This document shows positions 51,608-59,090 of a stretch of DNA of 64,000 nt, piece after piece; the first letter of the stretch is position 1, and every line of letters starts with the position of its first letter. Source of the stretch: an uncultured Vicinamibacterales bacterium. Lineage in GTDB: Bacteria > Acidobacteriota > Vicinamibacteria > Vicinamibacterales > UBA8438. The position numbers were made by a program, and so were the translations under genes. The notes beneath the pieces are model-generated. The model searched no databases. It saw only the letters and a program-made list of their open reading frames with translations, and was not told where the DNA came from. The stretch covers positions 1,760,001 to 1,824,000 of the forward strand of contig OY282382.1 of assembly GCA_958295905.1 (NCBI GenBank). The letters are read 5' to 3'.

Positions 51608-54069
51608 GGGATTGGTCTCGGTTGGTGGACGGCCGCCCCCGGCACCGGTGGCGGGGCAGCCGCGCCGGCCGGGGCCGCCGGCCCGATGGAGGCTGGCGGC
51701 CCGGCGGCGTCGGGCCGCCGCATCTGGAACGGGATGCTGTTGACGATGCCGAGGACGAGATCGGAGAACCGGTAGCCGCCGATTGCCGCGGCGCGCTCGA
51801 CGGCGCGGACCGCCGGCGCGTCGTAGTGCTCGGTCGCCCGGCCGAGGGCATAGGTCAGCAGCTTGTCCACGAGGGTGCGCACGAACTGGTCGGAGCGGTC
51901 GAGGACGGCCTGCCGCAGCCCCGCCACCCCGTCGAAGGCCGTCCCGTCGGGCAGCCCGCCCGATGCATCGATGGGGGCCAGCCCCGCCGTCAGGGTGCGC
52001 CAGCGGCCGATGGCGTCGAAGTTCTCCAGCGACAGCCCCACCGGGTCCATCAGCGCGTGGCAGGCGGCGCAGACGGGATTGCGGCGGTGCTCCTCCATCC
52101 GCTCGCGCATCGAGAGGGCCGCCGCCGACTTCGCTTCGTCGAGCGGCGGCACGTTCGGGGGCGGGGGCGGGGGCGGGGTGCCGAGCAGGTTCTCGAGCAC
52201 CCACTTGCCCCGCACCACCGGCGAGGTCCGGGTCGCGTAGCCGGTCACCGCGAGGATGCTGCCGTGCCCGAGCAGGCCGCCGCGCGGGCCGCCCGGCGGC
52301 AACGGCACCCGCCGGAAGTGGCTCCCCGCCACCCCGGGCATGCCGTAGTGCCGGGCCAGACGCTCGTTCACGAACGTGTAGTCGGCGGCGATCAGGTCGA
52401 GGACGCTGCGGTCCTCGCGCACGACGCTCTCGAAGAAGAGCTCGGTCTCGCGGCGGAGGGCGCGGCGCAGGGTCTCGTCGAAGTCGGGGAACACGATGAA
52501 GTCGGGGGAGACCGCGGGGAGATTGCGCAGATACAGCCACTGGGCCGCGAAGTTCGTCACCAGCGACGCCGACCGCTCGTCGGCGAGCATGCGCCGGACC
52601 TGCGCCTCGAGCGCCGCGGGGTCCCGGAGGGCGCCGCGGGACGCCGTCTCGATCAACTCGTCGTCGGGAAGGCTGCTCCAGAGGAAGAACGACAGCCGCG
52701 ACGCCAGCTCCAGATCGCTCACCCGGTACGGCGCGTCGGCGCCGGCGGGGTCGCGCTCGACGCGGAGCAGGAACTCGGGGCTGACGAGCAGCCGCCGCAG
52801 GGCCATCTCGATGCCCCGCTCGAAGCCGCCGTCGGCCCGGCCGTCCTCGTAGAACCCGAGCAGCAGATCGACGTCGGCGCCGGTGGCCGGCCGGCGGTAG
52901 GCGCGGCGGGCCAGCGTCCCGAGGATCTCGGCCGCGCACGCCCGTTCGGCCGCCGGCGCCGCGTCCGCGGGCCGGCACGTGAAGATGCGGCGGCGGCTCG
53001 GGGTGTCGCCGGGGCCGGTCGCGTCGAACGGCCCCGTCACCGTGATCGCGTACACGTTGGGCTGCGTGCGCTGGTCGCCGCCGACGGTGATGTGCACCTT
53101 CAGGAACGGCTGCCGGTGGCGCTCCACGAGCTCGGCCCCCTGGCTGACGAACGCGGCGCCGACGGTGTGCGGACCCGCCGCGACCGGCGCCCGCACGACC
53201 AGGTCGGCGTCCGCGGGCCGGTCGTCCCGCTGATAGAGGCTCTGCGTCGCGGCCGGCCGCCGCACCGCCGGCGCCACCGTCAGCACCTCGACCGGGGCGC
53301 CGTCGAGCAGGATCGCGACGTCGTGCGGCTCGCGCAGGCCGCCGATGCGGTTGGTGTTCCAGCTCTTGCCCAGCTCGACGCGCAGCTCGTACTCGGCGTC
53401 GACCGGGAAGTTGTAGTCGAACCGGGCGCCGCCGCGGGTGCCGAACGGCATCCCGTCGACGTGGCCGGTCTGGTTCAGGTCCGACGGCACGATGAACGTG
53501 TCGGCGACCGGCGACCGTACCGGGGCGCCGACGGCGAGACGGGAGATCTTCCGCGCCGCCGCGAGATAGCGCTCGAGCCGTCCGGGGTCGAGCCCTCCCA
53601 GGCTGACGTTGTCGAAGCCGGCGCTGGAGTCGTCGGCCGGCAGCAGCGCCGCCACGTCGACATCGAGGTCGAGCAGATCGCGGATGGCGTTCCGGTACTC
53701 GGTGGCGTTGAGCCGCCGCAGGGCGGCGCTCCGCCCGGGGTCGGGGTTCGCGGCGGCGGCCCGGTCGAGTTCGGTCTCGATATACGCGACGAGCCGGTCC
53801 GACGCCGCGCGGTCGGGCCGCGGCCGTCCGGCCGGCGGCATCATGCCCGCCCGCAGCTTGCCGACGACCTTCTCCCAGACCCCGGGGTGGTCGCCCACCC
53901 GCGCGGGATCAAGGGTGTCGAGGGCGAGCGCCGCCGTGCGCAGCGAGTCGTTGTGGCAGGTCACGCAGTAGCGGTCGAGCAGCGCGCGCTCCGGCGTGCC
54001 GGCCGGTTGGCCGGCGGCGGGCCACGCGAGCAGCAGGACGGCGGCGACCGGGGCAGAGAGTTGCTTCAC
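51604..54069 (-). CDS. DUF1592/DUF1588-type planctomycete cytochrome protein
   Basis: An 821-residue secreted multidomain protein: signal peptide (VAAVLLLAWPAAGQPAG), cytochrome-like LLDRYCVTCHNDSLRT, DUF1587 (ATEYRNAIRDLLDLDVDVAA), a carbohydrate-binding-like region, DUF1595 (AAEILGTLARRAYRRPATGA), DUF1592 (ASRLSFFLWSSLPDDELIET), DUF1588 (VCAACHALMDPVGLSLENFD) and DUF1585 (LVDKLLTYALGRATEHYDAP). I place the start at GTG 54069, which has GGAGGG at 9 nt; an in-frame GTG at 54078 overlaps that site. It is co-transcribed with the DUF1552 gene. Confidence 0.9.
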   Translation of the reverse strand: MKQLSAPVAAVLLLAWPAAGQPAGTPERALLDRYCVTCHNDSLRTAALALDTLDPARVGDHPGVWEKVVGKLRAGMMPPAGRPRPDRAASDRLVAYIETELDRAAAANPDPGRSAALRRLNATEYRNAIRDLLDLDVDVAALLPADDSSAGFDNVSLGGLDPGRLERYLAAARKISRLAVGAPVRSPVADTFIVPSDLNQTGHVDGMPFGTRGGARFDYNFPVDAEYELRVELGKSWNTNRIGGLREPHDVAILLDGAPVEVLTVAPAVRRPAATQSLYQRDDRPADADLVVRAPVAAGPHTVGAAFVSQGAELVERHRQPFLKVHITVGGDQRTQPNVYAITVTGPFDATGPGDTPSRRRIFTCRPADAAPAAERACAAEILGTLARRAYRRPATGADVDLLLGFYEDGRADGGFERGIEMALRRLLVSPEFLLRVERDPAGADAPYRVSDLELASRLSFFLWSSLPDDELIETASRGALRDPAALEAQVRRMLADERSASLVTNFAAQWLYLRNLPAVSPDFIVFPDFDETLRRALRRETELFFESVVREDRSVLDLIAADYTFVNERLARHYGMPGVAGSHFRRVPLPPGGPRGGLLGHGSILAVTGYATRTSPVVRGKWVLENLLGTPPPPPPPNVPPLDEAKSAAALSMRERMEEHRRNPVCAACHALMDPVGLSLENFDAIGRWRTLTAGLAPIDASGGLPDGTAFDGVAGLRQAVLDRSDQFVRTLVDKLLTYALGRATEHYDAPAVRAVERAAAIGGYRFSDLVLGIVNSIPFQMRRPDAAGPPASIGPAAPAGAAAPPPVPGAAVHQPRPIP

Positions 54070-54228
54070 GAGCGGCACCCCTCCAGGTGCTGAGGCGGGA
54101 TCCTGCGGACTCCGGTAGGAGAGCAGGCTGCCGGCGTCGCCGAACCGGCCCGTTCAGAACCGGCTTCGGCCCGCCCCCGCCACTTCGCTACGCCCACCAC
54201 TGTAGTGCATTTCGACCACCACGGCCAA

Positions 54229-54588
54229 GACGAGTATCAGGGGCGTCCCACGCTGACTGCGCGTGACGGCCCGCCCCGATTCGAGGGGTCGCCACCGTCT
54301 TGCCGACCGGTCGGCGCCGCGTGAGACCCACGATTCCGCACGTCCGGAGCCCCAGGACCCGCCACGATTCCGCCTGCGCGGCGGTGGCGGAGCGTGGGAT
54401 GGTCTTGGACGAGTATCCAGGGCGCCCACGCTGACTGCGCGTGACCGCCCGCCCCGATTCGAGGGGTCGCCACCGTCTTGCCGACCGGCCGGTGCCGCGC
54501 GAGACCCACGATTCCGCACGTCCGGAGCCCCAGGACCCGCCACGATTCCGCCTGCGCACGGCGGTGGCGGAGCGTGGGATGGTCTTGG
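54229..54588 (+). repeat. Interspersed repeat family B, two tandem copies
   Basis: Two ~180-bp units start GACGAGTAT at 54229 and 54408; a third start at 54588 breaks off after about 20 bp. Each carries CCCACGCTGACTGCGCGTGA, GATTCGAGGGGTCGCC, CCGTCTTGCCGACCGG, CACGATTCCGCACGTCC and GGCGGAGCGTGGGATGGTC. They fill the gap between the DUF1592 gene start and the IS element. Confidence 0.9.
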
Positions 54589-54627
54589 ACGAGTATAGAC
54601 GAGTATGCGGGTCCGGCACCGGCGCGT

Positions 54628-57049
54628 CTAGCACTCAATCACAGTTGACACCGGCAGAGGTTCCGTGTAGAACGGATGCATGCGAATTGGTCTGCGGGTT
54701 TTGCAGCCGGAGACGGTGGAGTGGTTGCGCGGGGCGTTGGGGGACGGGGAACTGTCGCGGTCTGCGCTGGGGCGTGAGCTGTGCGAGCGGGACGGGTGGC
54801 GCAACCCGCGGGGGGCGTTGTGCACGGCCTCGGCGCGCAAGGCGCTGCCGGAGCTGGCGGCGGGGTTGGGGTTGGGGCTGCCGCCCGCGCAATCGGGTCC
54901 GCCGCGTCGTGGTTGCGATCCGTCGGCGTGCGGGTCGCGGTTGCCGCTGACGGAATTCTGCGGCAGCTTGTCGTCGTTGGGGGCGGTCGATGTTCGGGTG
55001 GCGGAAACGGCGGCGGAGGGCCGGTTGTGCGGTCATCTGCTGGCGGCGTGCCATCCGCGGGGTCGTGGGCGGGCGCCGGGGTGCCGTCTGACGTATGTGC
55101 TGGAAGCGTCGTCGGGGGTGCTGGGCGTTCTGAGCTTCGTGTCGGCGCCGATGCGGTTGGGGCCCCGCGACGCGCATCTGGGTTGGGACGACCGCACGCG
55201 GGGGTTTCACATCGGGGAGGTGGTTTCCAACGACCGTTTTCTGCTGTTGCCCGGGGTTCGGGTGCCGCACTTGGCCTCGCACGTGTTGGGGCGGGCGGTG
55301 AGTTGTCTGGCGTCGGACTGGGAAGCGCGGCACGGGGTTCGGCCGGTGTTGGTGGAGACGTGCGTGGAGGCGTCCCGTCCGGCGACGAGCTACCGGGCGG
55401 CGGGCTGGCGGTGCGTGGGCCGGACGTCGGGTTTGCCGCCGGGGGCGTCGGCGCCGGTGGCGCCGAAGGGGGTGTGGCTTCGGGGTCTGGCCTCGGATTG
55501 GGCGGAGACGTTGCGTCGGCCGCCGTCGCGGGCGCCGGGGTCGTTTCCGGCGCTTGATGCGGCAGACGAGTCGGGTTGGGCGTGGCGCGAGTTCGGGCGG
55601 TCGGACATGGCCGACGGGCGTTTGCGGTCGCGTCTGGTGCGGTTGGGGTCGGCGTGGGCGCGGCATCCGGGGGAGCCGCTGCCGGCGGTTTTCCCGGGCA
55701 GTGCCGAGCAACAGGCGGTGTATCGTTTCCTGCACAATAAGAAGGTGGCCGGCGAGGACATCCTGCAACCGCATCGGGAGGCGCTGGTGGAGCGCTGCCG
55801 GCCGGAGTCGGCGGTACTGCTGGTGCAGGACACGACGACGTTGAACTACACCGGTCTGCGGGAGAGCACGGCGGGGTTGGGACCGCTTCGGGAGCGGACG
55901 GGCAGCGCGCGGGGTCTGTTCGTGCATGCGGCGGTGGTGTTCACCGAGGGGCGGCGGGCGTTGGGGGTGAGCGGGCTGGAGACGTGGGCGCGGCCGGAAG
56001 CGGAACCGGCGGCGGAACTTGAGAAGGAGAGTCGGCGCTGGTTCCGGGGCTTCGATCAGGGCCGGGCGTTGGGGCGGGCGAGTCCCGGGACGCGGGTGGT
56101 GGTGGTCGGGGACCGGGAGAGCGACATTTACGGGCTGTTGAAGTGGCAGGCGGCGCATGCGGACGAGGCGGGGCTGGTGGTGCGGGCGAACGCGGGCCGG
56201 CGGCGGCGGGTGGAGGTGTGGGACCCGGAGTTGCGGGCGACGATGCTGCGGACGCTGGCGTCGCAGCCGGACTTCGAGACGCCGGTCAAGACGGGTCGGG
56301 CGGTACGGATCGGCGCGCAGGGCGGGAAGCGGGCGCGGTCACAACGGACGGCGGAGACCGAGCTGAGCATCGGGCGGGTGGAACTGCAGCCGCCGCAGGA
56401 CCGACTCGGGGACGGTCCGGTGGCGGCGTGGCTGGTGCGCGTTCTGGAGACCGAGCCGCCGGCGGGGAAGGAACCGTTGGAGTGGCTGCTGTTGTCGAGC
56501 GAGGGGGGGCCGACGGCGGAATGGGCGGAACGTATCGTGGGCTGGTATGAGGCCCGCTGGGGGATCGAAGAGTATTTCCGGGTCCTCAAGAGCGGGACGC
56601 GGATCGAAGACCGGCGGCTGCAGGATGCCGACGCGCTGGTCAAGTGCCTGGCGTTCGACGCCGTCACGGCATGGCGGGTGTGCAACCTGGACCGCTACGC
56701 GCGGGACGCGCCGGAAACACCGGCCGGGGAGGTGCTGACCGAGGACGAGCGGCAGGTGATCGGCGCCGTGGTGCGGGCCGAACGGCTGCAGCCGCCGTCC
56801 GAGCGTGGGAAGCCGTTTCCGCCCGACATCCGCGGTTGGGTGGTGCTGCTGGCGCGCATGGCCGGCTGGCACCCCTCGAAACGAAGCCCGTTGCCCGGCA
56901 ACCAAGTCATGTGGCGGGCATGCGTCCAGTTGCAGACGATGGTGCGCGCCATCCAAGCCGCGCGCGCACCGTAGCCCCCTGGACAGTCGCTTGGTGTTGG
57001 CTGGGCAGCCCGCATGCCGGAACCTGTGTCAACTGTGACCCCATGCTAG
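54628..57049 (+). mobile_element. Complete IS4-like insertion sequence with 9-bp target duplication
   Basis: The 24-bp terminal inverted repeats share CTAGCA and TCACAGTTGACAC around five variable bases: left 54628-54651, right (reverse complement) 57026-57049. A perfect 9-bp direct repeat, CCGGCGCGT, flanks both ends (54619-54627 and 57050-57058). The element holds a single transposase gene at 54680-56974. An intact duplication and matching ends suggest a fairly recent insertion, just upstream of the ankyrin gene. Confidence 0.93.
54680..56974 (+). CDS. IS4-type DDE transposase with N-terminal DruA-like (DUF4338) domain
   Basis: A 764-residue transposase. Residues about 110-275 match the DUF4338/DruA pattern: GVLGVLSFVSAPMRLGPRDA, LGWDDRTRGFHIGEVVSNDR, FLLLPGVRVPHLASHVLGRA, VLVETCVEASRPATSYRAAG, WRCVGRTSG. 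The C-terminal half is an IS4 DDE domain: Asp384 in LLVQDTTTLNYTGL, Asp478 in VVVGDRESDIYGLL, and Glu630 in WYEARWGIEEYFRVLK, which fits the IS4 Y-(2)-R-(3)-E-(6)-K signature exactly. The ATG at 54680 sits 28 bp inside the left inverted repeat. DruA is known from the Druantia defence system; in this protein it may serve DNA recognition (inference). Confidence 0.88.
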   Translation: MRIGLRVLQPETVEWLRGALGDGELSRSALGRELCERDGWRNPRGALCTASARKALPELAAGLGLGLPPAQSGPPRRGCDPSACGSRLPLTEFCGSLSSLGAVDVRVAETAAEGRLCGHLLAACHPRGRGRAPGCRLTYVLEASSGVLGVLSFVSAPMRLGPRDAHLGWDDRTRGFHIGEVVSNDRFLLLPGVRVPHLASHVLGRAVSCLASDWEARHGVRPVLVETCVEASRPATSYRAAGWRCVGRTSGLPPGASAPVAPKGVWLRGLASDWAETLRRPPSRAPGSFPALDAADESGWAWREFGRSDMADGRLRSRLVRLGSAWARHPGEPLPAVFPGSAEQQAVYRFLHNKKVAGEDILQPHREALVERCRPESAVLLVQDTTTLNYTGLRESTAGLGPLRERTGSARGLFVHAAVVFTEGRRALGVSGLETWARPEAEPAAELEKESRRWFRGFDQGRALGRASPGTRVVVVGDRESDIYGLLKWQAAHADEAGLVVRANAGRRRRVEVWDPELRATMLRTLASQPDFETPVKTGRAVRIGAQGGKRARSQRTAETELSIGRVELQPPQDRLGDGPVAAWLVRVLETEPPAGKEPLEWLLLSSEGGPTAEWAERIVGWYEARWGIEEYFRVLKSGTRIEDRRLQDADALVKCLAFDAVTAWRVCNLDRYARDAPETPAGEVLTEDERQVIGAVVRAERLQPPSERGKPFPPDIRGWVVLLARMAGWHPSKRSPLPGNQVMWRACVQLQTMVRAIQAARAP

Positions 57050-57095
57050 CCGGCGCGTTCGCGGTAGGATAGGCGCATCCGACAAGGAGCACGCC

Positions 57096-58586
57096 ATGCC
57101 GCTGCCGTCTCGATCTCGACGCCCTCGTCCGACCGGAGCCAGCCTGATCGCCGCCGCCTGCCTCTTCGCGGCGCTCCCCGCGCCGGCGGGTCCGGCCGCC
57201 GGCGCCGTCGGCGGCCCGCCGCTGCCGGCCGCGGTGATGGACGGGGACGCGGCGGCGGTGCGGGCGGCGCTCGCGGCCGGCGCAGACGTGAACCAGCCGG
57301 CCGCGGCCGGCGCGACGGCGCTCCACTGGGCGGCGCGACTCGATCTGCCGCGCCTCGCCGATCTCTTGCTCGACGCGGGCGCCGAAGCCGACGCCGCCAA
57401 CGCCTTCGGGGTCACCCCCCTCGCCATCGCCGCCGTCAACGGTTCGGCGGCGATGCTCGACACGCTGCTCCGGGCGGGGGCCGACCTGAACGCAGCGGGG
57501 GCCGGCGGGGAGACCGCGCTGCTGACGGCGGCGCGGACGGGGCGGGCCGACGCCGTGCGCATCCTCGTCGCCCACGGCGCCGACGTGAACGCGGCCCAGC
57601 GGGCCGGCCAGACCGCTCTGATGTGGGCGGCGGCGGAAGGCCACCCGGAGGTCCTGCAGGCGCTGATCGACGCGGGGGCGGACGTCCACGCCCGCACCGC
57701 GGTCCCGGAGGTCCCCCTCCGCACCGGGCTCGAAGGCCCCGCCCCCCACGGCTTCACGGCCCTGCTCTTCGCGGTGCGGGCGGGCCGCATCGAGGCGGCG
57801 CGCCGGCTCATCGCGGCCGGCGCCGATCCCGACGACCGGCTGCCCGACGGCATGAACACGGTGGTGCTGGCCGCGACCAACGCCCACTGGGAGCTCGGGG
57901 TGTTCCTCGTCGACCAGGGCGCCGACCCCAACGGGGCCGGGCAGGGATGGGCCGCCCTGCACGCGATGACCTGGGTGCGGATGCCCAATTTCGGCTTCAA
58001 CCCGCCGGGGCCGGTCACCACCGGCACGATGGACAGCCTGACCTTCGCCCGCGCCCTCGTCGAGCGCGGGGCCGACGTCGACGCCCGCATGACCGCCGAG
58101 CCCCGCAACGGCTACCGCAACGCCCTCAACCGCATCGGGGCCACCCCCCTGCTGATGGCGGCGCGGCTCGCCGACGCGCCTCTGATGCGGGTCCTCGTGG
58201 AGCTCGGGGCCGACCCGGCCCTGACCAACGAGGACGGCACCACCCTCCTCATGGTCGCCTCCGGCGTCGGCATCCACTCGCCGGGCGAGGATCCCGGCAC
58301 CGAGGCCGAGGCGCTGGCCTGCGTCGAGTTCGCCCTCGAACTCGGCGGCGACCCCAACGCGGTCGACGAGCGCGGCGAGACCGCCCTGCACGGCGCCGCC
58401 TACCGGGGCGCGAACTCCATCGTGGACCTGCTCGTCGCCCACGGCGCCGACACCTTCGACCAGAGGAACGCCGACGGCTGGACCCCCCTGCGCATCGCCC
58501 GGGGCGTCTTCCGCACCGCCACCTTCAAGGAAGCCCCGCACACCGCGGCCCTGCTCGCCGACCTGATGGCCTCGCGGCGACCGTAG
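57096..58586 (+). CDS. Exported ankyrin-repeat protein
   Basis: A 496-residue protein with a signal peptide (GASLIAAACLFAALPAPAGP) and about ten ankyrin repeats (AAVRAALAAGADVNQPAAAG, ATALHWAARLDLPRLADLLL, RADAVRILVAHGADVNAAQR, ADGWTPLRIARG). AAGGAGCACGCC precedes the ATG. It is probably a periplasmic protein-binding scaffold; the partner is unknown. The IS element ends 47 bp upstream, so the original promoter may have been separated from the gene. Confidence 0.9.
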   Translation: MPLPSRSRRPRPTGASLIAAACLFAALPAPAGPAAGAVGGPPLPAAVMDGDAAAVRAALAAGADVNQPAAAGATALHWAARLDLPRLADLLLDAGAEADAANAFGVTPLAIAAVNGSAAMLDTLLRAGADLNAAGAGGETALLTAARTGRADAVRILVAHGADVNAAQRAGQTALMWAAAEGHPEVLQALIDAGADVHARTAVPEVPLRTGLEGPAPHGFTALLFAVRAGRIEAARRLIAAGADPDDRLPDGMNTVVLAATNAHWELGVFLVDQGADPNGAGQGWAALHAMTWVRMPNFGFNPPGPVTTGTMDSLTFARALVERGADVDARMTAEPRNGYRNALNRIGATPLLMAARLADAPLMRVLVELGADPALTNEDGTTLLMVASGVGIHSPGEDPGTEAEALACVEFALELGGDPNAVDERGETALHGAAYRGANSIVDLLVAHGADTFDQRNADGWTPLRIARGVFRTATFKEAPHTAALLADLMASRRP

Positions 58587-59090
58587 GTCTGTCGTCGTCT
58601 GTCCTATACGACGCCCGACGGGCGTCAGTCACCCACCGGTGTTCCGGCGCCCGGCCCCAGCTCCACTTCCACGTCTCGGCGCGCCGCCGGTCCTCCAAGG
58701 CCGGCATCCATCGGCGAACCAGGGCGAACGGGTGTCTCCAGGAGAATTGAGGACTGCGCCGAGCGGCCGGCCCGGGCGGTTCGCAAGCGGCTCGGTAGAT
58801 GCCCCGGGCGACGGCGGTGCGCCCGGATTTCAAGATTCGTCAGGAAGTCTTCAGGCCCGGGCGGGAGCGCCCGCCGCGGGTCTGCGCCCCAGTTACGGTT
58901 GGGTCCAATCTGATACGATATGTAGTGGTAAATATTGGCATTAGCGCAACATATGGTAGTCTTAATGTTGCGGGCGCAGACTCCCATAGTCGTTCTTCGG
59001 TCGCTCGTCGAGCTTTCCGCGCATGACTCGACGGCACCCGTCGCCCGCATGCGACAGCCCTTGTCGTCGAAACGGAAAGGAACAGACACC
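58587..59090. other. Intergenic, A+T-richer promoter region
   Basis: The 504 bp before the TonB receptor gene contain a lower-GC stretch (about 58905-58970, with GATACGATATGTAGTGGT and CAACATATGGTAGTC) likely to hold the receptor promoter. Weak inverted repeats (ATATGT/ACATAT) occur there. No gene is credible. Confidence 0.4.

Noticed and set aside
58587-59090. Possible cobalamin riboswitch before the BtuB-like receptor
   Set aside because: I could not find a convincing B12-box consensus or the expected helices.
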